Source of the DNA: Cephalopachus bancanus
Lineage: Eukaryota > Chordata > Mammalia > Primates > Tarsiidae
Length of the DNA stretch: 64,000 nt
Direction of reading: 5' to 3'
Assembly (NCBI GenBank): GCA_027257055.1
Contig: JAPVLO010000083.1
Location: 1,302,001 to 1,366,000, forward strand
The position numbers and the translations under genes are program-made. The first letter of the stretch is position 1; the number at the start of each line of letters is the position of its first letter. The notes beneath the pieces are model-generated. The model saw only the letters and a program-made list of their open reading frames with translations. It was not told the DNA's origin and did no database searches. Of this stretch, positions 11,678-22,442 are shown in pieces.

Positions 11678-11818
11678 GGGCTGGGCATGGTGGCACTTGC
11701 CTATAATCCCAGCACTTTGGGAGGCCGAGGTGGAAGTATTGCTTAAGGTCACAAGTTTGGGACTAGCTTAGGCAAAAAAGTGACACCCTGTCTCTACCAA
11801 CTACAACAACAAACAAAC
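11678..11818 (+). mobile_element. FLAM-type free left Alu monomer
   Basis: A single 7SL-derived monomer starting 'ggctgggcatggtggcactt', with 'cccagcactttgggaggccg' and 'accctgtctctaccaac', ending in an A-rich tail with C interruptions. No right arm follows. Monomers predate dimeric Alu. Confidence 0.85.
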
Positions 11819-11939
11819 CTGGTTTCGATCATTCAATCTCTGAATTCTAGTATTGGAAATGCAAATTGGAATAATTAAAGACTTGTTTTGGCAGCATATG
11901 GAAGAGGTTTGATATCTCAGCAATAGAACACAGGCTTTC

Positions 11940-12255
11940 AATTATTATTATTATTATTATTATTATATTATTATTTTTGAGTTGGAGTTTCACTCCGTCG
12001 CCCAGACTGGAGTGCAGTGGCCGCTCCCGGCCACCGCAGCCTCAACCCACTGGGCTCCGGCGATCCTTCCGCCTCAGCCTTCTGAGTAGCCAGAATTACA
12101 GGCACGCACTACCATGCCCAGCTAAGTTTTGATTTATTGTAGAGATGAGGTCTCGCCAAGTTGCCCAGGTGGGTCTCGAACCCGCGGGCTCAGGCAATCC
12201 ACCTACCTCAGCCTCCCAATGGTGCGGGATTACAGGCTGAGCCACTGAGCCCAGC
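11940..12255 (-). mobile_element. Young-type dimeric Alu with (ATT)n-expanded tail
   Basis: Full-length reverse-oriented Alu, body about 11974-12255, retaining CpG-rich segments such as 'gtggccgctcccggccaccg'. Its poly(A) tail has turned into a (TAA)n microsatellite (11940-11973 as ATT repeats). Confidence 0.92.
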
Positions 12256-12959
12256 TTTTATACAAAGTTATTTATCTACAAAGTTGATCCCTTAAAATAT
12301 ATCTCTTGATCTTTGTCACGAATAGGAATTCTACCTTTAATGTTGTTTCCTTTTATTCATTCACAAGTTTTGTGGAACACCTTGTAGATACCAACCATCA
12401 AACTAGTTGTTGGTTATGTAGTTGCAAATATGCTCTCTATGGAGCTTACACTTTAGTAAGAAAATATACAACAAACAAACAATTAGACAAATATTTGATT
12501 TCCATTGTAATAAGTCCTTCTTCATATGGTGGTTTATGCTTGAAAAAAACCTTTTTCTTTCTAGTTTTTTTTCATTAGTAGGACTTTTTTTTGAATCATT
12601 AAAAAGAAATTCTATTCTTTTCAGGGAGGATTTCTATATCCAAATTTGGCTTTTGATAAAATTAAACTAGATACTGACTTTGTACTTATATGCTATTAGA
12701 AGTAAATATCAGAGATTTAGTGATATAGTAACACTTGAGAATTACCTAGTACTTCTTTCTATAAGCTGGAAATATTTTTAATCATTTAATAAATATTTAT
12801 TAAGGAATTTATTTGTACATGTCACTGTGCTAGGCCTTGAAGGGGATGCATAATGTATCTGCAAGGTGCTTCATATATAATGTGTGATGTAAAACTTGTA
12901 AAAATAATCATGGTATAAGTTAGTCTGTGATAAATGCCTTAAGAATGAAAAAAGAACAA
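12256..12959. other. Gap: AT-rich DNA with faint ancient repeat traces
   Basis: Two stretches (about 12345-12490 and 12775-12850) carry the phrase family 'aataaatatttattaagga' ... 'tgtgctaggccttg' ... 'tggagcttacactttagta' common to ancient mammalian dispersed repeats. The family name is uncertain. No gene is seen. Confidence 0.4.
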
Positions 12960-13970
12960 TAGGAGACCAGAGGAAAGAGAGGGTACCATTTAATTAAATG
13001 AGTGGTCAAGGAATCTTTATGAAAGGAGTCATGTTTGAATAGGCTTTGAAGGATGGACAGATTTAATTTAAAAATCCAATTATAATACCTCATTTAAAAC
13101 CTTGGAATATATATAAAACTATAAAGAGAGAAACAAAAATTACTCATAATGACACAACTCAGACATAGATACTGTTTTCAGGTATATCTTTTTCTAGTCT
13201 TTTGTGTACACAGATATACATAATTAGGAAGGTACCATTCAGACAGTTTGGTGGCTTTTTTCATTTCTATTATATCTTAATCACTTATTTGTTATTAAAT
13301 ACTTTTGGAAAGTGTCATTTGGAACTTATGCATAATTTACCATCCTATGAATGTATAATAGGTGGACTCTGAGTTGATAGAGAAGATGTCTTGGAGACTA
13401 AAGGAATCATATTAAGGAGTTTAATGTAAGTATTTTGAGCAATAGAGTGACAGCCAAGATGTGGAAGGATGACTCCAACAGCCACACTAGACTAGATTGA
13501 AATAAACTGAACTTGAAGACAGGGTGATGATGCTAGGAGGTAGTTTGATTCTTCCAGGTGTCAGTTCGCGTGAGACTAATTGAGAAAACCAGAGTGGAGA
13601 TGTAAAAGAAGATGAAGAAAGCATGGGAGATGCTGTGAACAAAGCTGAGAGGACCCAGCGACTTTTGAGAGTAGAGGGAAAGCGGAAAGAACAGTCTGAG
13701 AGAATCTCAAGATTTCTAGCATAAGAGGTTGGGAGAGGGGTAGCACTTTGATCAGCAATGCAGACTTCAGAAGGTGGAGAAACATGCTTTGCTGAAATTT
13801 TCATTTTGTGTCTCTAGATTTGATGTGCCAAACAAAGAGATAAGAATATTTAGCTGGCAGTTGAAATGCGAGATTAAATCTCATGAGAAAAATGGGGACT
13901 CAAATATTAAATTGATAGTAATGTGTTCATTTTTAAAATGCATGCATACATGCTTTAATGAATGTTTGCT
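12960..13970 (-). mobile_element. Probable LINE-2 fragments, antisense
   Basis: Phrases that look like reverse-complement L2: 'gggtaccatttaattaaatg' with 'aggctttgaaggatggacag' (near 13025-13060) and later 'ttagctggcagttgaaatgc' (near 13850). The match is patchy with large divergent gaps, so this is a tentative call. The minus-strand ORFs of 13487-13804 fall inside and are not convincing genes. Confidence 0.45.
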
Positions 13971-13999
13971 GGGCAACTAGTATCACATTTCTCCCAGAC

Positions 14000-14800
14000 T
14001 TTCAAGTTTGTTACTAAGATTTAAAAATTTCAACTGTACCATATTTTTAATTTCTAAGAGCTGTTTCTTATTTTCTGATTGTTCTATTGCTCTTGTTTCA
14101 TGGATATGTGTAGTTAGTTTCTTTTTCTTTTAAAGATGTGGGATTAGATATATAAATAGTCATTGTACAGGTAAAGTTTGGGCCTCACTTTGGTCCCTAC
14201 TTACCTGGTTTCAGATCAGGTACTCTTGTTGATGAACTGTGTCTCCCACCCATCTCCTCTAGCAGTTTCCCTCTACTGCCAACCCCTTTTTTACAGTATT
14301 ATGATAATTGTTCAGGATTTGCTTATGAGTGAGAACATGTGATATTCAGTTCTTTGTTTCTGTGATAGATTGGATATATATAGTTTCTTAACAATGCGTG
14401 GTATTTTAATTTCTTTTAAGTTATTTTCTGCTGTGTATTTTTTTCATTTTCTCTGAGTGCTCTACATTTTGTTCATTTATTTTGTTCTCAAGACTGAGTG
14501 TGTATAGGGTATGTGTTGATAGTGGGCATGCTGGCTAGTAGGCTTCACTGTAAGGCTATTTGGTGATCCATAAAGCTTTCTGATGAACTGAGATCCAGGT
14601 TCAGTGTTTTCCAGGGATAATTCTTCATGTCCTGCCTTGGATGTGTGGTATGTTAGTTGGGACAAAGGGTTTGTAGGTGGGGAAAAGAGATAGAAAACTG
14701 TTACTTTCTGAAATTCTGTGGGAGAAGGGTATCTAGGAGGTAGGTACTACAATTTTGTATGCAACCTTTCTTAATTTCCTTATTTTCAGTTCTGGCCCTG
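14000..14800 (-). mobile_element. Decayed L1-like sequence left of the L1M core
   Basis: 14000-14123 and 14390-14800 contain phrases such as 'ctaagagctgtttcttattt' that belong to old L1-type repeats in antisense. A younger L1 end (14124-14380) interrupts it. Assignment to the same element as 14800-15993 is inferred, not shown. Confidence 0.45.
14124..14380 (-). mobile_element. 5'-truncated L1 3' end inserted in older repeat
   Basis: Antisense L1 tail: T-rich end, then 'gggcctcactttggtcccta', then the ORF2 terminal region 'gagaacatgtgatattcagt'. Short direct repeats tagtttctt at 14115-14123 and 14381-14389 bound it and look like a target-site duplication. The 3'UTR variant matches the one at 63058-63345. 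Confidence 0.82.
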
Positions 14801-15993
14801 TGTCTGGGACCTCAGTCTGGAACCTCAAGATATTTTTTGATTTCTTCTTTGACCCATTGTTTGTTTAGGAGTAGGTTGTTTAACTTTTAGGAATGTGTGA
14901 TTTTTTCCCCCCAATTTTCCTCCTGTTATTCATTTCTAGTTTCATACAGTTTTGGTAAAAAAAAAAAATGCTTGCAATTATTTCAGTCTTCTTTAATTTG
15001 TTTTATGGTCTAACAAATGGTTTATCCTGAGGAATGATCAATGTCTTGAGAAGAATATGTATCTGTTGCTGTAGAATTCAATGTCTGTATATGTCTGCTA
15101 GAGCCATTTGCTCTAAACTGTAGTTCAAGTTCAGTGTTCCCTTACTGGCTATTTGTCTAGATGATCTGTTCATTGCTGAAGGTGGGGTGTTGAAATCCCT
15201 GACTATTATTGTATTGCTGTCTGTCTCTCCATTCAGATCTATTAATATTTGTTTTTAATATTTAGGTGCCCCAATATTGGGTGCGTATGTATTTACAATT
15301 GTTGTATCCTTTGGTGAATTGGCCCTGCGATCATTTTACAATGGTCTCCTTTGTCTCTTGTGCCAGTTTTTGACTTAAAGTCTACTTTGGTGTAAGTATA
15401 GCTATCCCTGTTCTCTTTTGGTTTTATTCATGTGAAATATCTTTTTCGTATTCCTTCAACTTCAATGTAAGTCCTCAAAGCTGAAGTGAGTCTCTTGTAG
15501 GCAGCATATAGTTTGGTCTATTTTAAAAAAAATTATTCGGTCACTCTGTCTTTTGACTGAGGAAGTTAATTCATTTATATTTATGGTAACTTCTTATAGG
15601 TGAGTACTAACTACTACCATTATGTTCATTGTTTTCTGACTGTTTTGCTACCTCTTTTGTTTTCTCTTCTTCCCCTGTTGTCTTTTATTGTGACTAGTGA
15701 TTTTCTGTAGTGGTATGCTTTGATTCCTTCCTCTTTATTTTTTGTATTATCTACTATAAGTTTTTACTTGTGGTTACCATGAGGCTTACATAAAACATAA
15801 AATACCTTGTAGTTATAACAATCTGTGTTAAGCTGGTAACAACTTAACTTGGAACACATACAAAACTACACCTTTGCTCCTTCCCTCCATATTTTATGTT
15901 TTTGATGTCACAAATTACATCTTTTTATATTGTGTAACCCTAAACAAATTATTATAGCTATTTTTTAACAAGCTTTGTCATTCAACCTTTATA
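14800..15993 (-). mobile_element. Ancient L1M, left part of a copy split by Tigger1
   Basis: Antisense ORF2 endonuclease region (around 15240-15310 the reverse complement still gives the order of the NIYAPN-type motif), then the ORF1/ORF2 junction area and 'ttgtggttaccatgaggctt' (15768-15787), typical of L1M. It stops exactly at the Tigger1 terminal repeat and resumes at 19714, so it was present before Tigger1 jumped in. Confidence 0.8.
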
Positions 15994-16822
15994 TAGGTGT
16001 GCTTTGTTTTATTATCCTTCACTTTAGTGCACTTCACAGATGTTATACTCTGTACAAATTGAAAGCTACAACTCTATGTTGACCAAGTCTGTTGGTGCTG
16101 TTTTTCCAACAGCATGTGTTTACATTGTGTCTCTGTCACATTTTGGTAACTGTCACAATATTTCAAACTTTTTCATTATTATTATATCTGTTACAGTGAT
16201 CTGACATCAGTGACCTTTGATTACTATTGTAATTGTTAGGACACCACGAACTGCACCCATACAGAATGGTGAATTTAATCAACAAATATGTGTGTTCTGA
16301 CTGCTTCACTAACAAGCCATTCACCTGACTTTCTCCTTTCCCTTGGGCCTCTCTATTCCCTGAGACACAACAATACTGATATTAGGTCAATTAATAACCC
16401 TACAATGGCTTCTAAGTGTTCAAGTGGAAGGAAGAGTCACATATCTCTCATTTTAAATCAAAAGCTAGAAATGATTAAGGTTAGTGAGGAAGGCATGTCA
16501 AAAGCTGAGATAGGCTGAAAGCCAGGCCTCTTGAGTTAAACAACCAAGTTGTGAATGCAAAGGAAAAGTTCTTGAAGGAAATTAAAGTGCTACTCCAGTA
16601 AGCACACAAATGTCAAGAAAGTAAAACAGCTTTGTTGCCGATATAGAGAAAGCTTTATTGGTCTGGATAGAAGATCAAACCAACCACGACATTCTCTTAA
16701 ACCAAAGCTCCAACTCTCTTCAATTCTATGAAAGCTGAGAGGTGAGGAAGCTGCAGAAGAAAAGTTGAAAGCTAGTAGAGGTTAGTACATGATGTTTAAG
16801 GGAAAAGCCATCTCCATAACAT

Positions 16823-17137
16823 AAGAGTGCAAGGTAGCTGGGCTCAGTGGCTCAGCCTGTAATCCCGCGCCTTTGGGAGGCTGAGGTGAGTGGATTGCCT
16901 GAGCCTGCGGGTTCGAGACCCGCCTGGGCAGGCGAGACTTCATCTCTACAATAAATCAAAAAATTAGCCGGGCATGGTAGCGCGTGCCTGTAATTCCGGC
17001 TACTCAGAAGGCTGAGGCGGAAGGATCGCCGGAGTCCAGCAGGTCGAGGCTGTGGTGGCCGGGAGCGGCTACTGCACTCCAGTCTGGGCGATGGAGTGAG
17101 ACCCCAACTCAAAAAAAAAAAAAAAAGAGTGCAAGGT
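16823..17137 (+). mobile_element. Young Alu inside the Tigger1 transposase gene
   Basis: Full-length dimeric Alu, body 16837-17124, ending in an A-run. The perfect 13-bp target duplication aagagtgcaaggt stands at 16823-16835 and 17125-17137. It carries the window's diagnostic form (ccgcgcctttgggaggctga, gttcgagacccgcctgggca). The duplicated 13-mer is Tigger1 coding sequence. Confidence 0.97.
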
Positions 17138-18287
17138 GAAGCAGCAAGTGCTGATGTAGAAGCTATAGAAAGTTTTCTTGAACGTCTAGCTATGAACATG
17201 GATAAGGATAGCTAAACAACAGCTTTTTCATGTAAATTAAACATTCTTATATTGGAAGAAGATGGCACCTAGGACTTTCCTAGCTAAAGAGTAGTCAATG
17301 CCTGGCCTCAAAGCTTCAAAGATCAGGCTGGTTCTCTTGTTAGGGGCTAACACAGCTGGTGACTTTAAGTTCAAGCCAATGCTTACTTACCATCCTGAAA
17401 ATCCTTAAAATTATGCCAAATCTATCCTGCTTGTGCTCTATAAATGGAACAATAAATCCTGGACGACAGCACATCTGTTTACACCATGGTTTACTGACTA
17501 TTTTAAGCCCACTGCCTACTGTTGAGAGCTTCTGTTCGGAAAAAAAGATTCCTTTCAGAATAATACTGCTCATTGACAATGCAGCTAGTTGCCTAAAACC
17601 TCTGATGGAGATATATAAGGAAATTAATGTTGTTTTCATGCCTGCGAACACAATATCTATTCTGCAGCCCATGGATCCGGGAGTAATTTCAACTTTAAAG
17701 TCTTATTATTTAAGAAATACACTTTGACAGGCTAAAACTGCCATAGATATTGATTCCTCTGATGGATCTGGGCAAAGTAAATTGAAAACCTGGAAAGGAT
17801 TCGTCATTCTACCCGTTTTAAGAACATGGGAGGAGGTCAAAGTATTAACATTAATAGGAGTCTGTAAGAAGTTGATTCCAACCCTCATGGATGACTTGGA
17901 GAGGTTCAGTGAAGGAAGTGACTAAAGATATGGTGGAAATAGCAAGATAACTCGAGTTAGAAGTGGAGCCCAAAGAAGTGACTGAATTGCTGTAATCTGA
18001 TAATAAAATTTTAATGGGTGAGGAGTTGCTTTTTATGAATGAGCAAAGAAAGTAGTTTCTTGAGATGTAAACTACTCCTGGGGAAGATGCTGTGAACATT
18101 GTTCAAATGACATCAGAGGATTTAGAATATTCCATGAACTTTGTTGATAATGAAGTGGCAGGGTTTGAGAGGATTAACTCCAGCTTTGAAAAAAGTTCTA
18201 CTGTGGATGAAATGCTATCAAATAGCATCACAGGTTACAGAAAAATCATTCATGAAAGGAAGAGACAATTTAAGGAAGAAACTACAT

Positions 18288-19380
18288 TGTTGTCTTCTTC
18301 TTCTTCTTTTTTTAAAAATTTCTTTAAGCGGAGAGCTGTAAATGAATTAATAATGACAGAGTCGGTTTCTTAGTCAGCTTGAGCCAAAAAAACAAAATAC
18401 CATAGATAGGTGACTTAAACAACAAACATTTATTTCTCACAGTTCTCAAGGCTTGAAATTCAATATCAAGGTGCCAGCATGGTCAGTTTCTGGTAAGGGC
18501 TGTTTTTCTGGACTGTAAATGACCACCTTCTCACTGTATCTTTACATGATAGGGAGAGAGAAACAAAGGTTAGGGCTTCAACATATGAATGTAGGGGATA
18601 CAATTCAGCCCATAGTAGTCTTCCTTTTCTTTTTTTAAACTGTTAATTTTTTTATTTTAAAGATATGGGGCACAATTCAGGGTTAGGTATACAAATGTTC
18701 ATTATGTAGGTACCCTTGCTGATGAGGTTTGACCCCCCCTTCCACAGGCAGATTCCCACTACTGCCAATCCCGCTCCCCCCTCCCCCCCCGGATGTTTCC
18801 TGCTACTGCCAATCCTTTTCTTATAGTTTTATGATAATTGTTCAAGATCTGCTTATGAGTGAGAACATGTGATACTCAGTTCTTTGTTTCTGTGAAAGAT
18901 CACTCAGTATTATAGACTCTAAGTCCATCCAGGCTCCTGTGAGGCTCATGATTTTGTTCTTTATGGCTGTCTAATATTCCCTCATGTATATGTACACATT
19001 TTAAAAATCCAGTCCTCTTTTGATGGGCAGCATGGTTAGTCCCATGTTCTTGCTACTGTGAACAATATTGTGATAAACATACATGTACAGGTATCTTTTT
19101 TATAGAGTGATTTGAGTTCTTCTGGGTATATTGCCAGTAGGGGGGTTGCGGGGTTGTATGGAAGGCCGATTTTTAGATCTATTAGGAATCGCCACATTGT
19201 TTTCCTCAGAGCTGTACTAGTTTACACCAACAGTGTAGAAGTGTTTCCTTTCGCTGCATCCTCTCCAGCATCTGTTGTTTATTGAGTTATTGATAATAGC
19301 AATCCTGATTGGAGTTAGGTGGTATCTCAGTGTAGTTTTAATTTGCATTTCTTTGATGTGTTGTCTTCTTTTTTAAAATT
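18288..19380 (-). mobile_element. 5'-truncated L1 with possible 3'-transduced MLT1 segment
   Basis: L1 tail, ORF2 end plus 3'UTR, antisense at 18629-19358, with oligo-T on its left. Left of it, 18321-18628 is non-L1 and contains an antisense MLT1-like LTR piece. The Tigger1 coding stretch 'tgttgtcttctt...ttttttaaaaatt' is present on both outer sides (18288-18320 and 19359-19380), as expected if L1 and MLT1 piece arrived as one insertion. Confidence 0.65.
18365..18627 (-). mobile_element. MLT1-like MaLR LTR fragment, antisense
   Basis: Reverse complement of the MLT1-type LTR 3' part: 'aaataccatagataggtgac' style sequence, 'acatttatttctcacagttc', 'caaggtgccagcatggtcag', and 'gggcttcaacatatgaatgt' near the end. 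It has a large internal deletion compared with a complete LTR. Confidence 0.8.
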
Positions 19381-19713
19381 GCCGCAGTCACTCCAACCTT
19401 CAGCAAAATCATCACCATGATCAGTCGGCAGCCATCAATGTTGAGGCAAGACCCTCCACCAGTATAAAGATTTTGATTTGCTAAAGTCTCAGATGATCAT
19501 TAGCATTTCTAAGCAATAAAGCATTTTAAAATTAAGGTACGTATATTAGTTTTTTAAAGACATAGCTATTTTACACTGAATAGACTACAATATAGTATAA
19601 AGAAAACTTTTGTATACTGGGAAACAAAAAGAATGTGTGCATCACTTTATTGAGATATTTGCTTCATTGTAGTGGTCTGGAACCAAACCTATAATATCTC
19701 CAAGGTATGCTTG

Positions 19714-20362
19714 TGCCAGAAATATAAGTGATTTTTACATACCACCATTACAGAATTAGGAGTATTCTAACTTTGACTATGAATTTGACTGCTTTTACCA
19801 GAGAGTTTTATATTTTTGCATGTTACTAATTAGTGTCCTTTCAATTCAAACTGAATAACTCCCTTTAGCATTTCACATGAAGCAGGTCTAGCTTTTGTTT
19901 TTTTGGGAAAGTCTTTAGTCATTCTATTTCTTTGTTACTTCTTATTTTGTTTATATATTGTTTTTCTAATTTTGTTTAGGTATCCATCTGCGTTTTTTGA
20001 AAATATAGTTTACTGAACTTTTAAAAGAATTATTTTGAATTCTCTTCCTGCTAGCACATAGATCTCTTATTTCTTTAGGGTCAATTACTGGAGCTTTATT
20101 GGCTTCCTTTGGTGGTGCTGTGTTCCCCTGATTCTTTATGATTCTTGTATCCTTGCATTAGTATCTGTGCTTCTGAGAGAGCAGTCACCTCTTTTAGCCT
20201 TTACAGTTTTGCTTTGACAGGGAAATACGTTTGCCAGTTAGCCCAGTGTGGGGTTCTGGATAGACCAGCTGATAATATCTGTGGACCCGTAGGACTTGCT
20301 GCTTGGGTCTCTATTGGCTGTGGCTGCTGTCCATGCCTGAGGTAGGGTAAGGTTGGTGACTG
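19714..20362 (-). mobile_element. Ancient L1M, right part of the copy split by Tigger1
   Basis: Resumes the L1M interrupted at 15993: antisense 'tttagcatttcacatgaagc' and 'aggtctagcttttgtttttt' with 'gggaaagtctttagtcattc', then the L1M 5'-side phrase 'attagtatctgtgcttctga'. Orientation and order agree with the left part. Confidence 0.78.
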
Positions 20363-20416
20363 AGCATCTGTTGTTTTTTGTTTTATTAATGATGGCCATT
20401 CTTACTGGAGTTATCT
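20363..20416 (-). mobile_element. Short L1 ORF2 fragment
   Basis: About 50 bp, 'gagcatctgttgttttttgt' followed by 'gatggccattcttactggag', equals the antisense late-ORF2 sequence seen in the other L1s of this window. No tail or target duplication is visible. Confidence 0.6.
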
Positions 20417-21440
20417 TCTAAGTGGAAAAAGTGGCCACCCTCCTTCAAGACTTGGTAAGTAGGGCCACATGAAAACAGCACAGGCAACCTCCTCCCAGGA
20501 GGACTGGGGGCAAGAAGGGGATGCCTTCTGAGAGCATGCACAGCTTTAGGAGTAATAACCCTCCTTTCTTCCTTTCTCCCCCATCCTGAGTGGTGATGGT
20601 TGTGGATCATCCCACGTGTTCTCCACCCTAATAGAGCCGGCAGTTCTGGAATGGCTTCCTGCCTCACTAAGTTGGGAAGTGGAGATCTGTTTTCATTCAA
20701 ATATTGCTAAGCCACCAAAGTTAAATGAGGAAAAAGAATGGTACAGCTGAAAGAGGGAGTGCCAGGGCTAGGGGGTGGGGACAACTTGCATTTCCGCCAT
20801 AAGGTACAGTAAGGATTTGAGAGTGTCCCTTGAGTCAAGTGGAAACTGCAGAGAGTAACTGCACTTAAGCTGTCTTGCTGGTTCCCAATTACACAAGAAG
20901 GCTATTAGCTGAGCAAAGGGACCTTGGCAGCAAAAGGCCATGGGTGGATTGCTGAGGATTGACCTCCCACATCAAGGAACTGTGCAGAGGTCTCCAAAGA
21001 ACCACAGGTTGCCTCATAAGAGCGCTGCCCTTTGAATCTAGGCACAGTGCTAGGACTACGATCCATGAGAGTTAGACAAAGGAGTGGTGACAGCCAGCAC
21101 AGAGAGGCCATTTTTCTCTTCCTCCCTTTTGTCCCAACACAGCTAGATAAGCATCTGGAAGAAGAACTGGCTATGAGATAGTGACCACAATTCCTCACAC
21201 ACCAGGCCTTGGGAGCAAAGTCTAGCATGCACTAGGAAAGGGGAGACAGAGAAGGGGAAAATGCATGGAATAGGAAGAAAGTTTTCAAATGAAAATGAGA
21301 ATAAAATTTTATGATGCACAAGAGTCTTGAGAATCAGAGCAAGAGTGTTTTAATAATTAAAGAGGGAAACCTTAATGAATTGGGCATAAATATTAAATGA
21401 GCTCATCACTCAGGGAAAAGGAGAGTTTAACAGAGAACTC
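20417..21440. other. Gap: unassigned, moderately GC-rich DNA
   Basis: No gene is recognised. Minus-strand frames of about 105 codons (20700-20386, 21228-20905) exist but show no familiar motif. It may be the decayed 5' end of the L1M or another old repeat. Confidence 0.4.
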
Positions 21441-21889
21441 TGATATAGTTTGACTGTTTGTCCTCTTTAAATCTCATGTTGAAATGTGCTCCGCGGTGTT
21501 GGAGGTGCAGCCTAATGGGAGATGTTTTGATCATGAGAGTGGATCCCTCATGAATGGCTTGGTACCTTTCTCCTAGTTTATGGGAGAGCTAGTTTTTTAT
21601 TTTTATTATTTATTTTTTAAATTTTTATTTTAAAATTGTGGGGTACAATTCAGGATTAGGTATACAAATATTCATTGGGCAGGTACCCTTGTTGACGAGG
21701 TGTGCCCCCCTTCCCCAGGCAGATTCCCACTACTGCCAGTCCCCCCCCCAAGTTTCCCTCTACTATCAATCCTTTTCTTATAGTATTACGGAAAGCTAGT
21801 TTTTTAAAAAAGAGAATGGCACCTTCCTTCTCTCTCTTGCTTCTGCTTTTGGCATGTGACTTACCATCTCTTCTGGCCTACACCTTGTA

Positions 21890-21890
<1 letters not shown>
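21441..21890 (+). mobile_element. MST-type MaLR LTR split by an L1
   Basis: Begins 'tgatatagtttgactgtttg', the signature start of THE1/MST LTRs, with 'gtggatccctcatgaatggc' inside. It is interrupted at 21588-21806 and continues with 'gagaatggcaccttccttct' to about 21890. No internal retroviral sequence follows. Confidence 0.82.
21588..21806 (-). mobile_element. Very short 5'-truncated L1 tail with TSD
   Basis: Only the 3'UTR is present: 'gtggggtacaattcaggatt', 'aggtacccttgttgacgagg', and on to 'cttatagtattacgg'. The duplicated target gctagtttttta stands at 21588-21599 and 21795-21806, inside the MST LTR. Confidence 0.88.

Positions 21891-22442
<552 letters not shown>

Larger units (their letters stand above)
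16405..19503 (+). pseudogene. Tigger1 transposase pseudogene
   Basis: The start codon at 16405 opens 'MASKCSSGRKSHISLILNQK', the N-terminus of the pogo-type transposase with its CENP-B-like helix-turn-helix ('GMSKAEIG' follows, then a stop at 16516-16518). The catalytic DDE domain is clearest at about 17450-17727, with '[18 protein letters not shown]' and '[18 protein letters not shown]', the second being the conserved region around the late catalytic residues. Later pieces are 18092-18300, and the terminal 'DDH' just before the TAG at 19501-19503. Stops, frameshifts and two insertions make it non-functional. Confidence 0.93.
15994..19713 (+). mobile_element. Tigger1 DNA transposon (pogo superfamily), interrupted
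   Basis: A cut-and-paste transposon. The left terminal inverted repeat is 'taggtgtgctttgttttatt' (15994 on) and the right is 'atatctccaaggtatgcttg' (ending 19713); their ends are inverted copies of each other. TA precedes the left end and TG follows the right, consistent with a decayed TA target duplication. Two insertions enlarge it: an Alu (16837-17124) and an L1-linked segment (18321-19358). Without them it would be roughly 2.4 kb, close to the usual Tigger1 length. Confidence 0.95.

Noticed and set aside
20386..21228. Two minus-strand ORFs of about 105 codons as a possible host exon pair
   Set aside because: There are no recognisable motifs, no supporting splice-site pattern could be judged, and the region is probably old repeat.
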